Of a DNA stretch of 61,525 nt, positions 1 through 7,886 are shown one piece after another (position 1 is the stretch's first letter; every line of letters starts with the position of its first letter). The stretch covers positions 1 to 61,525 of IMG/VR virus record IMGVR_UViG_3300037279_000301. The stretch is one strand, 5' to 3'. The DNA comes from a virus. The translations under genes and the position numbers were made by a program. Below the pieces are notes generated by a model that was not told the DNA's origin, ran no database searches, and saw only the letters and a list, made by a program, of their open reading frames with translations.

Positions 1-138
1 TGCATTTACAAACTGAGCCAACTCGTTATCGGATAATTTCCATTCTGCTGGTTTAAGAGCAATCCAATCTTTAAATTCGTAACGATTAGCCAATCTCTTA
101 TATACGTTTCTTAAATCAGCATCTAAATGTTCTTTCAT
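1..138 (-). CDS. hypothetical protein, N-terminal 46 codons (runs off the left edge)
   Basis: An open minus-strand frame starts at 138 and stays open to the window edge. A purine-rich GGGGGAGAT Shine-Dalgarno lies directly before the ATG. The visible part starts MKEHLDADLRNVYKRL and is charged and probably helical. It lies downstream of the 207-365 gene, separated by a terminator-like hairpin. I recognise no family. Confidence 0.6.
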   Translation of the reverse strand, partial: MKEHLDADLRNVYKRLANRYEFKDWIALKPAEWKLSDNELAQFVNA

Positions 139-157
139 ATCTCCCCCATAAAACGAA

Positions 158-183
158 AACCTTGACCAATGTGGCCAAGGTTT
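158..183 (-). terminator. hairpin terminator downstream of the 207-365 gene
   Basis: On the minus strand, AACCTTGGCC and GGTCAAGGTT pair with one mismatch around a 5-nt loop and are followed by a TTCGTTTT tract. This is a typical intrinsic terminator between the 207-365 gene and the gene starting at 138. Confidence 0.6.
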
Positions 184-206
184 ATAGAATCCTATTAAAC
201 CTCGAC

Positions 207-365
207 TCAATCGATTAAATTATTTACGGCCGTTTCTATCACTGGTGCGGCTATGTTGGAGTAATTCGAATAATCAATCAGCACATCGGCTTTCTTAAAT
301 ACATCGAATTTACGCTCAGTCAGCATATTCTTTGTTCCCGGTTTAGTTGTAAAAACATTTTGCAT
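207..365 (-). CDS. small hypothetical protein (52 aa) under a late promoter
   Basis: A 53-codon frame begins MQNVFTTKPGTKNMLTERK and ends TAVNNLID. A perfect TATAAATA late element lies only 6 nt upstream of the first ATG, so the transcript would start at or next to that codon. An internal ATG (codon 14) preceded by GGAACAAAGAAT is an alternative start giving 39 residues. No domain recognised. Confidence 0.5.
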   Translation of the reverse strand: MQNVFTTKPGTKNMLTERKFDVFKKADVLIDYSNYSNIAAPVIETAVNNLID

Positions 366-371
366 ATAATG

Positions 372-379
372 TATTTATA
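372..379 (-). promoter_or_regulatory. T4-type late promoter TATAAATA
   Basis: Perfect TATAAATA octamer on the minus strand, 6 nt before the ATG at 365. T4 late transcripts start a few nucleotides downstream of this box, so the mRNA should be leaderless or nearly so. Confidence 0.65.
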
Positions 380-417
380 CCTTAGAAAAAGTTTTTTCTG
401 CTTATTTTAAAATAATT

Positions 418-972
418 TTAAAATAAATCTTCATTACCAAGCCACTTAATCATGGGCATCAATAATCCGATACTTTTTGATAAATTTTTGTCGATGGCCT
501 CATTTAATGCATTTTTAGAAGAAAGAATTATTCCAATTTTACCACCATAGTTAAACCAATCATTATTCAATTCTTCTTTTGAAATTGGTCTATTATTATA
601 ATCGGTAATCGAAAAGTATTTATTAAGCTGTATCGAATGCAATAGCCAACGCAACCCCTCGGGTGTTAAATCTTCCGACGGCCTAATTTTTAATTGCTTT
701 TCGTTGTGCAGAATCGACAAAATAATTATTGTTATTAAGCCTTTTTTATGAGAAATATTTTCCATTCGAATGAGTTCGTTATTTAATGTTGTTATTGCTA
801 ATGCCGTTAAACATTCATTCTCATCGAGAGTAAAATACGAAATAAAAAATGCATCTATACTTTTGTAAATTTTTTCTAGATCTACTATCTTATATAACGT
901 AGAATTTTCTGGCTTCTTTTTCCCCTTTGCGCTCACTAATTCTACAGATCGAGTAATTTCATTTATTTTCAT
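418..972 (-). CDS. hypothetical protein with MKINEI leader; possible GNAT-like fold
   Basis: 184 residues. The N-terminus MKINEITRS is the same type of leader found on several late proteins in this window (MILTEI, MKITEL, MLITEF). A central Gly-Leu-(Ile)-rich segment (HKKGLITIIILSIL) followed by a LTPEGLRWL element resembles the layout of acetyltransferase-like phage proteins, but no acetyl-CoA loop is certain. A weak late-like AGTAAATA sits 5 nt before the ATG. Function unknown. Confidence 0.6.
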   Translation of the reverse strand: MKINEITRSVELVSAKGKKKPENSTLYKIVDLEKIYKSIDAFFISYFTLDENECLTALAITTLNNELIRMENISHKKGLITIIILSILHNEKQLKIRPSEDLTPEGLRWLLHSIQLNKYFSITDYNNRPISKEELNNDWFNYGGKIGIILSSKNALNEAIDKNLSKSIGLLMPMIKWLGNEDLF

Positions 973-1065
973 ATAATTATTTACTGTTTCTATCCCACAC
1001 CGGTATACTATAAGTTTCGATCTCGGGCATTACGTTTTCGTTCCGTATAAATTACTGAATCGAAA

Positions 1066-1380
1066 TTATTTTGAAATTAATTCTAACACAGTGTTAAATG
1101 GTTTAATTTTTTTCTTCATAATGGGTAGGGTATTAAACGTCCAATCTTCTGCGCCGTCATATTCAAGACGGCTTAACCACCAATTATTTCCGACTACGAC
1201 GAGATCCGCTGCAATTTCTTGACTGCCATATCCGCTATTGTAATTTACATTCCCTATTTTTTCAAACTCTTGCCATGAAATAACATATTTTCCGTCGCTT
1301 GACCCAACCCAATTAACATCCTCTACCGTCTTATCGCAAATAGTAAGATAACCAATTGTTTCTATGAGTAAATTTGTCAT
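1066..1380 (-). CDS. hypothetical protein (104 aa)
   Basis: The start is placed at MTNLLIETIGYL because this ATG follows the stop of the 1382-1618 gene by one base, indicating translational coupling; the longer open frame upstream overlaps that gene completely. The protein is rich in Trp and Gly (DVNWVGSSDGKYVISW) and soluble. No family recognised. Confidence 0.6.
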   Translation of the reverse strand: MTNLLIETIGYLTICDKTVEDVNWVGSSDGKYVISWQEFEKIGNVNYNSGYGSQEIAADLVVVGNNWWLSRLEYDGAEDWTFNTLPIMKKKIKPFNTVLELISK

Positions 1381-1381
1381 T

Positions 1382-1618
1382 TCATTGCCCCAACCTAAAA
1401 ATTTCGTCATTGGAAAGTTTTCGAACAGTCCGCAAAAATCGAAAAATCCTAAGGACATTGCCATCTTCAGACACATTAATGTAAACTATCGTTTCGGCTG
1501 GATCATATGGATCATGATAATCAATCTTACTCACAATTCCAATATTAATTGAATCGAGTAGACCCCACATTGTATCAAATTCAACATGATCCCCGGTCTT
1601 AATTTTTACGGTTTGCAT
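1382..1618 (-). CDS. SH3/KOW-like small protein, C-terminal Leu-rich tail family
   Basis: 78 residues. It contains the GDHVEF turn followed by short predicted strands, and ends with KLSNDEIFRLGQ. Both features match the array of small paralogues at 10.4-14.2 kb (GDW(V/I) turn, then a final ALIxRL-type tail). It is the first gene of a pair with 1066-1380. Function unknown; an SH3-like or KOW-like beta-barrel is inferred from the pattern only. Confidence 0.6.
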   Translation of the reverse strand: MQTVKIKTGDHVEFDTMWGLLDSINIGIVSKIDYHDPYDPAETIVYINVSEDGNVLRIFRFLRTVRKLSNDEIFRLGQ

Positions 1619-1619
1619 T

Positions 1620-1835
1620 CTATTCTGTCAAATTAACGTCGAGAATTGGAAATTTATCCTGCACCTTACCACAATCCATGCAGAGATTAAATTCAAGATA
1701 ATCGCCGCCGCCGATTCCTAAATTATCCGGAACATACCCATCATGCTCAAGCTCTCCAAAAGTAACAAAACATAAATCCGAACATTTTCCCGAAACCGTT
1801 AAAATACGATCACTACTGCACGAGTTGCAAATCAT
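1620..1835 (-). CDS. small zinc-ribbon-like protein (71 aa)
   Basis: Two Cys pairs (CNSC near the N-terminus and CMDC near residue 53) flank a Gly-rich middle, the arrangement of a small zinc ribbon. It lies between the deoxyribosyltransferase-like gene and the SH3-like gene with 1-2 nt gaps, so it belongs to the same operon. Partner and role unknown. Confidence 0.6.
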   Translation of the reverse strand: MICNSCSSDRILTVSGKCSDLCFVTFGELEHDGYVPDNLGIGGGDYLEFNLCMDCGKVQDKFPILDVNLTE

Positions 1836-2321
1836 TTAATATCTCCTAGTTGAAAATTTCGTTCGAATTGCGCCAATAAGATCATTAAGATTTTCATAAA
1901 GAGGAACATTGTATTTTTTGCAGACGATATCAATATTACCTTTACGATAGTACCCTTTTGGGCAGCATACTAAAACTTGCTGCGTTTTTGCCTGAAGGCC
2001 CAATTCCAATAAAGTAACAGGCGCCTTAGTTAATTTAGCCTGTTCTTCATCTGACCCAAATACATAAATGCACAAATTAGCTAAATCTTGCCCCGCTAAT
2101 TCCCATTCAACCTGTTGCCGAAATCGATGATCCTCGATGCTTTGCACCCATGAAGAATCCCAATCATCACGCCTGGGATTAAGAAAAATAACATTTAACT
2201 CGGTTAATGCATTGACGACTCGCTCTTGCCAATTTTCTGCTTTTCCTTGCTCGATCGCACCGCCAAGAAAAATGACTGGTCGATCGACGGTATAAGCATT
2301 CGGGGCCTTAACTTCAATCAT
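1836..2321 (-). CDS. nucleoside 2-deoxyribosyltransferase-like protein
   Basis: 161 residues. The N-terminal PVIFLGGAIEQG followed by W-Q, then FLNPRRDDWD and an acidic EWEL motif, is the signature of the nucleoside 2-deoxyribosyltransferase-like family (Nuc_deoxyrib_tr2 type), which cleaves N-glycosidic bonds and transfers deoxyribose. The second half carries LELGLQA and a strand LVCCPKGYYRKGN. It sits upstream of zinc-ribbon and SH3-like genes and a few kb from the NAD salvage genes, consistent with a nucleoside or nucleotide salvage role. The exact substrate cannot be inferred. Confidence 0.72.
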   Translation of the reverse strand: MIEVKAPNAYTVDRPVIFLGGAIEQGKAENWQERVVNALTELNVIFLNPRRDDWDSSWVQSIEDHRFRQQVEWELAGQDLANLCIYVFGSDEEQAKLTKAPVTLLELGLQAKTQQVLVCCPKGYYRKGNIDIVCKKYNVPLYENLNDLIGAIRTKFSTRRY

Positions 2322-2329
2322 TTTTAATT

Positions 2330-2527
2330 CTAACCTTTAATTTCAACTAAATGCCAATTATATGCATCGTCGCCTGGGCGGTAACAATACTTATATTGGA
2401 AATTACAGTACTCTAGCCAATAAATTATTCCGGATATTGGACACCGACGGGGGAGATACGTAAATCTCTTAACATTTTTAATATCACCAATAAGAGGCAA
2501 CGGCTTTGGCTTTGGATAAAATCTCAT
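2330..2527 (-). CDS. hypothetical protein (65 aa)
   Basis: Basic, aromatic-rich small protein with Pro-Lys repeats at the N-terminus (FYPKPKPLPL) and several Tyr and Cys residues in the second half. It ends 8 nt before the deoxyribosyltransferase-like gene. No family recognised. The 157-bp gap upstream (2528-2684) holds at most a 29-codon frame (2546-2635) that I do not call. Confidence 0.5.
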   Translation of the reverse strand: MRFYPKPKPLPLIGDIKNVKRFTYLPRRCPISGIIYWLEYCNFQYKYCYRPGDDAYNWHLVEIKG

Positions 2528-2684
2528 TTATTCTACCTTCAACTTCTAAAGTTGTTTAGCAAGTTTTAAAACTGCGGGACTTATATTCTCGATGAGTTTC
2601 AAATATTCCGAATCGACCAAATCTTCTATGTACATACTAATGAAATTAAGCGAGGCCGCTTCGGAAAATGAAATGTTCGCTGTC

Positions 2685-2888
2685 TTACTCTTCGTCTTCC
2701 CATTCTTCATAATCGTTATCTGGGGTCGTCGCCTGCTTCGTGAACATCGGAAAGAATAAAATTATGCTTCCCACTAACGAGAGTGCAATACCGATGCGTG
2801 GATTAAAACCGAAAATTAGGCAAGCGATAACGATTATAATTCCGCCAAGTCTAACAAAATTATTAAATGATTTATCCGAAAGTCTCAT
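2685..2888 (-). CDS. small two-helix membrane protein
   Basis: 67 residues with two hydrophobic helices (about residues 13-27 and 33-48) and an acidic tail ending EEWEDEE. It starts directly downstream of the nadV stop codon, so it is in the same transcript. Function unknown. Confidence 0.6.
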   Translation of the reverse strand: MRLSDKSFNNFVRLGGIIIVIACLIFGFNPRIGIALSLVGSIILFFPMFTKQATTPDNDYEEWEDEE

Positions 2889-4310
2889 TTATACCTCCGC
2901 CAATTCTCGGATCTCATCCAACGTCTGGTGACGCAGCACAACGCCGTTTCGGAAAACAAGCTCGAGTTGATTACCATATACACCTTCACCATTATCCTGC
3001 ACCGTACTGAATAACCCAGTATTCTCAGAATAAATTAGCGCTGGACGACCCTTGAAAGATGCCTTTGATGGATCGCCTTTCGGCGCCTTCCACACAGGAG
3101 TATCAATATTGTCGAATCGTACATTGCAGAACTTCATAGCAGACTTCATTGAATCGCGATTAATTCCCTTATGGAGTAGCCCACCGCCCATACCCACAAC
3201 AATGTTTTCGACACTCCACCCGGCGTTCTTAACCGTCTCATACAATTTACGGATGGAAAAAATATCCATCCCATCGCCCCAAAGCAGGCCAACACATGGA
3301 GTCAGTACCTTGTATCCTTTACTATTAACAGAATAACCAAACCGATCTCCGAGAATTTCAAGCAATACAGGAACCTTAACAGAAGGATCACCAGAATCTG
3401 GACGAGCAACAACTTTAGTTTTACCATGAAGAATTTGATCTCGGAAAGTACCACCTAAAATTTCACGAACAAAATATTCATCATCGTAACTGTCGATCAC
3501 GATACTAAGAACGGGCGCATCTTTATATGCTTCTAGAATTCGTGCAACGACATGTCGTTCACCTTCGGGGCCTTCAATAGTTTGCACAAAATGTTCGGTT
3601 GCCGGAACGCTAAATGCACTTACCCTATCTGCTCCGTAATATTGATGCAGCAGACTCATTCCAATAACGGTGTCTGTGCCCTTAAAATTCATAAGATGCG
3701 CGGCGCCGCCAATTGCAGCCTGATGGGGCCCTGAAACAGCACGGCCGCCAAAATCATGCAACATAAACGGTAAAGCAGCATAGGAATCGGAGGTCAGTGA
3801 GAGATATTCCTTGGCTAGTTTCTTAACTTCGCGACTTTGGGTAGCAACAATACTCCCATACCAATTTCGCATTAGTCGAGTTTCACACCAACCCGGCAAC
3901 CAGGCGCATTTTTCATCTGTGCTTTCAACGGTGAAGACGACATTGTTAATGCCATTATTGGCAATATTAAATGGGCGGCCCTCCTTGATTGCTCGAATTT
4001 CAATTGGCAATCGTCCATGATACCTATCCAGAATATACTGCCATTGTGCCTTAGGATAGGGAAAGCCGCCATAAAAATGAATCTGACTATCTGCATAAGC
4101 CTCATCAAGATTTTCCTGCGTAAAGAACTTGCCCTCGAATTCGGCCATTAGCTGATACTGCAATCCGAAAAATACTGCCTCGCTATAAATTCCACCGCGG
4201 TTGCAGTAGTAATTCATTGCCTCGGTTAGATTGCTGGGGAGAACCTGGGGATGAGTATTCTTGTAGCTATCGGTATCCAGCAGCGGATTAATTACTAGTG
4301 GGGTTGGCAT
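2889..4310 (-). CDS. nadV: nicotinamide phosphoribosyltransferase (NAMPT/NadV)
   Basis: 473 residues, the usual length for this family. It makes NMN from nicotinamide and PRPP in NAD salvage. Visible signatures are DTDSYKNTHPQ (residues 12-22), FKGTDT with the substrate-contacting Asp around 213, VPATEH with the catalytic His around 240, and ARPDSGDP (302-309) that binds the phosphoribosyl group. A sigma70-like promoter (TTGCAA, 17 bp, TATAAT) lies 24 nt upstream and a GGAAT-type ribosome site precedes the ATG. With the NadM-Nudix gene at 6611-7600 it forms a complete two-step route from nicotinamide to NAD, matching the phage NAD-reconstitution pathway described as NARP2. Confidence 0.95.
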   Translation of the reverse strand: MPTPLVINPLLDTDSYKNTHPQVLPSNLTEAMNYYCNRGGIYSEAVFFGLQYQLMAEFEGKFFTQENLDEAYADSQIHFYGGFPYPKAQWQYILDRYHGRLPIEIRAIKEGRPFNIANNGINNVVFTVESTDEKCAWLPGWCETRLMRNWYGSIVATQSREVKKLAKEYLSLTSDSYAALPFMLHDFGGRAVSGPHQAAIGGAAHLMNFKGTDTVIGMSLLHQYYGADRVSAFSVPATEHFVQTIEGPEGERHVVARILEAYKDAPVLSIVIDSYDDEYFVREILGGTFRDQILHGKTKVVARPDSGDPSVKVPVLLEILGDRFGYSVNSKGYKVLTPCVGLLWGDGMDIFSIRKLYETVKNAGWSVENIVVGMGGGLLHKGINRDSMKSAMKFCNVRFDNIDTPVWKAPKGDPSKASFKGRPALIYSENTGLFSTVQDNGEGVYGNQLELVFRNGVVLRHQTLDEIRELAEV

Positions 4311-4333
4311 TTTAATATTCCTTTCTTAATCTT

Positions 4334-4362
4334 ATTATATATTATTTTTGATAATATTGCAA
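4334..4362 (-). promoter_or_regulatory. sigma70-like promoter of nadV
   Basis: Minus strand TTGCAA (4357-4362), 17-bp spacer, TATAAT (4334-4339). The spacer is entirely A+T. Confidence 0.65.
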
Positions 4363-4365
4363 GAA

Positions 4366-4824
4366 TTATTTTGGCCATTTTGAAAAATCAAACGGTTCTT
4401 TCGGATTGGCCCAGTCATCGTCCGTTAATCCGTTTTCGGTATAATAACCGGCGAACGCAATTCGAAGATTTTGTACCAATGCATCCGGATCGAAGTCATT
4501 TTCAGTTCCATCCATTGTTGCACATTTAACGGCGTATCGTCCCGCAGCTACGATTGCTCGATCAAATTGTTCTCGGCTTAAGGTAATTGTTCTCCCGGGT
4601 TCCGATTCGTTCCAAATACTAATATGAATTTCACCGTTGCCGCCCATACGAAACGGCATAGGCGGCGCATTGTACCCAGTATCTGATTTCTTGTATAACC
4701 AATGATCTTTGGGAAGATCCATGGACATTACAGCAAATCCCGAGCCGTCCCCTAAGTCTTGGACTTCGTTAATTTTTCCATTGCAGTCTGTTGCGAGTTG
4801 TGTTAATGTATCCACGACGGCCAT
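4366..4824 (-). CDS. hypothetical protein (152 aa)
   Basis: The start is ATG at 4824 (MAVVDTLTQ), which has GGAGAG 5 nt upstream; the longer frame would need an unsupported TTG. The acidic protein contains FRMGGNGEIHISIWNE and ends FDFSKWPK. No family recognised. It lies directly upstream of the nadV promoter. Confidence 0.6.
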   Translation of the reverse strand: MAVVDTLTQLATDCNGKINEVQDLGDGSGFAVMSMDLPKDHWLYKKSDTGYNAPPMPFRMGGNGEIHISIWNESEPGRTITLSREQFDRAIVAAGRYAVKCATMDGTENDFDPDALVQNLRIAFAGYYTENGLTDDDWANPKEPFDFSKWPK

Positions 4825-4844
4825 TTCACTCTCCAATTTTAATT

Positions 4845-5081
4845 TTATTGTTCCAGCCGGTGTACTAATTCTTTCTCAATGAAATCTAATGCCCACAACC
4901 AGGCAAAATATTCGGCTTGGACTCCATTTTTATCCCATCGAGTATCGACCATACGCCGGTTGTCGGCATAAATAAATCCATCCGAAAAATAAGCCTTTGG
5001 ATAAGATTGCAACACGATATACTTATTTTTTTCTAATGCGGGAGTAAGCCACGAATTTAGAAAAGATTTATCAAATTTCAT
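4845..5081 (-). CDS. hypothetical protein (78 aa)
   Basis: Small aromatic-rich protein (WLTPALEKNKYIVL, QAEYFAWLWALDF) ending FIEKELVHRLEQ, a tail similar to the C-termini of the SH3-like family elsewhere in the window. Its ATG overlaps the stop of the 5078-5326 gene (ATGA). Confidence 0.55.
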   Translation of the reverse strand: MKFDKSFLNSWLTPALEKNKYIVLQSYPKAYFSDGFIYADNRRMVDTRWDKNGVQAEYFAWLWALDFIEKELVHRLEQ

Positions 5082-5326
5082 TTATAGATTTCTTTCATAC
5101 CGTAAGATAATTTTTCAGCAAGTGCTTTATTTTTATCGATAATTTTATTAATCTTCTCGAGTTTAGCGAGACGATCGACTGTTAGCTTTTCAATGGCGGA
5201 TGTTACACCATCCAATGAATCGGAATATCCGGCTGCATCTGCATTCTGAATTCTCCATCTCCACCCATCTCCGGTGTTGTCTGGCTCAATTATTACCTTT
5301 TCCCAAACAGATAAAAGATTTTTCAT
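5078..5326 (-). CDS. hypothetical protein (82 aa), C-terminal coiled coil
   Basis: The N-terminal half has GDGWRWRIQNADAAG, and the second half is a Lys/Leu/Ile heptad-like helix. It overlaps both neighbours by 4 nt (ATGA), so three genes are translationally coupled. No family recognised. Confidence 0.58.
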   Translation of the reverse strand: MKNLLSVWEKVIIEPDNTGDGWRWRIQNADAAGYSDSLDGVTSAIEKLTVDRLAKLEKINKIIDKNKALAEKLSYGMKEIYK

Positions 5327-5859
5327 TGCGCACCCTTCTTTAATTTTTCAATACAAATTAGACGATATTCATTCGCGGTGGTTTCATTAACAAATCCTGC
5401 AATCCTTTCATCGTCTAGATAAATAGCATATTCTTTAAAGAATATGCTGTTAACATCATATTCTTCCCCAGCAACAACCCTAACTCGATCTTCCGGAGTT
5501 TTTTCGGTTTCTACGAATTTATTGTATATCTTTTGTGCGAAGCCTACGGGGAAGACATATTCCTGGTAGTAGTTTAAAAGTTCTTCATCGAGAATAATTT
5601 TAAAGCGAGTAGCCGCGGTCAACATCGCTGCGGTCATCGAGCGCACTGCTAAAGATTCGGTATCATCTCTAAAATTTTTGCTATCATTTGCAGCAGCGAT
5701 CATATCTTTAACTAGGTCATGGCCCACAGCAGACAGCGTATTATCTGAATTTAAAATTCTTTTTAAATCATTAATTAGGTCTACAAACATATAAGAGTCA
5801 TCATCTTGATAGCGATAAACCAAATCTTGCGCGGCATCAAATTCTTCTATAATATTCAT
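5323..5859 (-). CDS. hypothetical protein (178 aa)
   Basis: The start is ATG at 5859 (MNIIEEFDAAQD) with GAGAGGAAAC immediately upstream; 12 extra codons upstream are not used. The protein is acidic and mostly helical, with RSMTAAMLTAATRFKIIL in the middle and EYDVNSIFFKEYAIYLDDER near the end. No family recognised. Confidence 0.62.
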   Translation of the reverse strand: MNIIEEFDAAQDLVYRYQDDDSYMFVDLINDLKRILNSDNTLSAVGHDLVKDMIAAANDSKNFRDDTESLAVRSMTAAMLTAATRFKIILDEELLNYYQEYVFPVGFAQKIYNKFVETEKTPEDRVRVVAGEEYDVNSIFFKEYAIYLDDERIAGFVNETTANEYRLICIEKLKKGAQ

Positions 5860-5872
5860 GTTTCCTCTCGTA

Positions 5873-6148
5873 TTACTCGATATTAATTTTTCCAAATAAA
5901 GAATATTTTGTTATTTTGTGCTTTCTATACATTGGCGAGATCTTTTTCTGGATCATTTTTAATAGGTCACTTAATAAGATGCAAATCACTCCAATAAGAA
6001 TAACCGCTAGAAAAAATGCCCACCAAATCGGAAAAATAATAACGCCGAACCAATATTCTGCAATGGTTAAATCTAATAGATTAGAACCATCCGATAATCC
6101 AAATATTGTCATAATTTTATAATGCCATGAATTTTTACGAATTTTCAT
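5873..6148 (-). CDS. small membrane protein (91 aa)
   Basis: The start is ATG at 6148 (MKIRKNSWHYK) preceded by AAGGATAA; it lies just after the stop of the 6150-6329 gene. One long hydrophobic segment or hairpin (VIIFPIWWAFFLAVILIGVI) is followed by a basic cytoplasmic-type tail. Role unknown. Confidence 0.6.
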   Translation of the reverse strand: MKIRKNSWHYKIMTIFGLSDGSNLLDLTIAEYWFGVIIFPIWWAFFLAVILIGVICILLSDLLKMIQKKISPMYRKHKITKYSLFGKINIE

Positions 6149-6149
6149 A

Positions 6150-6329
6150 TTATCCTTCCGTGTTCGTTTCCTTCCAACGCTGCTCCCAATTTTTGTCAAC
6201 CTGTATTGCTGCGTCCTCTGGATGTCCGGGACGAATCTGTGCGCCGGGATGCCATTGTGGTAATTCGACACTGCCATCTAGGCGGGCCTTAGGAACATAC
6301 TCAACCCCATCGATAACAACTTGTTTCAT
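6150..6329 (-). CDS. small hypothetical protein (59 aa)
   Basis: A 60-codon frame starts MKQVVIDGVEYVPKARLDG and ends WKETNTEG. It has a strong AGGAGA ribosome site 5 nt before the ATG, and its stop is 1 nt before the next start. The VVIDGVEYVPK opening is common on small phage proteins. No domain recognised. Confidence 0.62.
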   Translation of the reverse strand: MKQVVIDGVEYVPKARLDGSVELPQWHPGAQIRPGHPEDAAIQVDKNWEQRWKETNTEG

Positions 6330-6378
6330 CGTTTCTCCTGATATAACAGTAACAACAGTTGAGTGAATTAACGATAAT

Positions 6379-6609
6379 CTATCTTGCTAGTTTATCGAGT
6401 AATTTCTCATCGAAATATTCACGCCATTTACCAACTCGCCATTTACACGGCAAAATAACATTATAGATGTGATTCATAATATATTCAGGTTTACTACAAT
6501 CGATTACCTCTGCCACTCCGATGTGCATGATAACTTTTCCAAATCGCGTAACAATAATTTCGCTATTGTCATCGGAAAAATCCCAGTCGTATTCATTTTC
6601 GATTGGCAT
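6379..6609 (-). CDS. hypothetical protein (76 aa)
   Basis: Small soluble protein (MPIENEYDWDFSDDNSEI) in which the chosen ATG falls just after the NadM-Nudix stop. An ATG five codons earlier overlaps that gene and cannot be excluded. It ends LLDKLAR. No family recognised. Confidence 0.55.
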   Translation of the reverse strand: MPIENEYDWDFSDDNSEIIVTRFGKVIMHIGVAEVIDCSKPEYIMNHIYNVILPCKWRVGKWREYFDEKLLDKLAR

Positions 6610-6610
6610 T

Positions 6611-7600
6611 TTATACTTGCCCATATAGATGATTCTTTAACATTTTGAAAAGAATCTGATGTTCCTTTTCGAACATATCCTCTGTTACTGCTTCGATCGG
6701 GAAAAATCGTGTAGTACTAATATCGTCGCCGCCGGTAGTCTCGAGACTACCTACTTCGCCGAGAAAGAAAATGGTTTTAATCGTTTCGGAACTATCTCTA
6801 TATCGCCAATCGTCAATCTGGGTACTTCCAATATATTCTAATTTTCCGGGAGTGGTAAGCGTTTCTTCCATACTTTCCATAGTAGCATCAGATTCATAGC
6901 TAACATTTTGCGGGCGTAGTTTGCCCATCGCATGACCACCGGGAAATCTATATCCCTTTTCATCACTCCGCTTCGCTAACAACAGTTGAATATCATCTTC
7001 AACATTCAACGATACACGCTCTCCTGAAGCTACTCGGAAATCTGGATTCTTAATCTTACTACGATGAATAATTGCTACATCAACGGTTGGAATAACTCGA
7101 TCAAACGTGTTTCTTGTTGCGTAAATAACTCCAGCTCTGAATTCGGGACTATCCAATGCTTCGTTGGCCGCTACATTTCGAAGAGTGGTACCGGAAATTG
7201 TCTGATCTACCGGCATCGTCAATTCAACAACCTTACGACGGCCAGAATAAGATTTCAAGAAACTATCGCGACTTCCATACAAAGTGGCCTTGCCGTACGG
7301 CACCCTCTCTGTAATTAGTCGATCAAGATCCTGGCTCCATAATTCATCTGTCTTCCGATTATGAATCGGATAAACTTCATAATTAGGATATGCTGCATGA
7401 ATCATTTTTCGCCTAGTATCAAAATCAAGCGGATCATTTTTTGTCGGTGCTATTCCAACCGGCAGGCAGCCTAGGAAAACGATGACCCGTGGATGAATTC
7501 TACCTACTGCATCGAGTAATGCTCGATGACCCTCGTGCAATTCTGGTAATTGAAACCTAGCAACCAAAACACCATAATCGGGCTGTGTGATATTACTCAT
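6611..7600 (-). CDS. nadM: bifunctional NMN adenylyltransferase / Nudix hydrolase (NadM-Nudix)
   Basis: 329 residues from the ATG with AGGAAG upstream (five further codons in frame are not used). The N-terminal nucleotidyltransferase has a VARFQLPELHEGH segment containing the HxGH motif (22-25) and an ISGTTLR motif matching (I)SxTxxR, as in NMN adenylyltransferases that make NAD from NMN and ATP. The C-terminal half is a Nudix domain (GGHAMGKL, then ESMEET); the box keeps the metal-binding Glu pair but lacks the usual Arg and Gly, so Nudix activity is less certain. It acts after NadV to complete NAD salvage. Confidence 0.9.
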   Translation of the reverse strand: MSNITQPDYGVLVARFQLPELHEGHRALLDAVGRIHPRVIVFLGCLPVGIAPTKNDPLDFDTRRKMIHAAYPNYEVYPIHNRKTDELWSQDLDRLITERVPYGKATLYGSRDSFLKSYSGRRKVVELTMPVDQTISGTTLRNVAANEALDSPEFRAGVIYATRNTFDRVIPTVDVAIIHRSKIKNPDFRVASGERVSLNVEDDIQLLLAKRSDEKGYRFPGGHAMGKLRPQNVSYESDATMESMEETLTTPGKLEYIGSTQIDDWRYRDSSETIKTIFFLGEVGSLETTGGDDISTTRFFPIEAVTEDMFEKEHQILFKMLKNHLYGQV

Positions 7601-7886
7601 TGTTCTTCCTTTCACTGTCGGTTAAATAATTTTCATATTTTCCATTGTTAGCGTAATATGCGTCCCATGATTCTTTGGAAATTTGAGTGGTATATGAAGA
7701 TCCACGTCGCTTTTCCGAAAGAAGTGATCGCCGCTTTTCCCAATAATTAGCACGTAGCACAATAGCAAAAATGAAAATAGTTAAAAAAGCCAAATACCAA
7801 TAAAAATTACGATAAACGAAAAACAGTTGAACCGCCAACAGGCAAAATTCTACCGTTAGTACTGTCCAAATAAATTTACGCATCAT
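7593..7886 (-). CDS. small membrane protein (97 aa)
   Basis: Two adjacent hydrophobic helices (about 4-22 and 29-45) are followed by a basic cytoplasmic-type tail with Ser and Tyr. Its start overlaps the stop of the NADAR gene and its end overlaps the NadM start, so all three are one translationally coupled unit. Function unknown; the placement suggests expression with the NAD genes. Confidence 0.6.
   Translation of the reverse strand: MMRKFIWTVLTVEFCLLAVQLFFVYRNFYWYLAFLTIFIFAIVLRANYWEKRRSLLSEKRRGSSYTTQISKESWDAYYANNGKYENYLTDSERKNNE

Noticed and set aside
2546-2635. Possible 29-codon minus-strand frame MYIEDLVDSEYLK
   Set aside because: No ribosome site and no good coupling with neighbours; too short to call.
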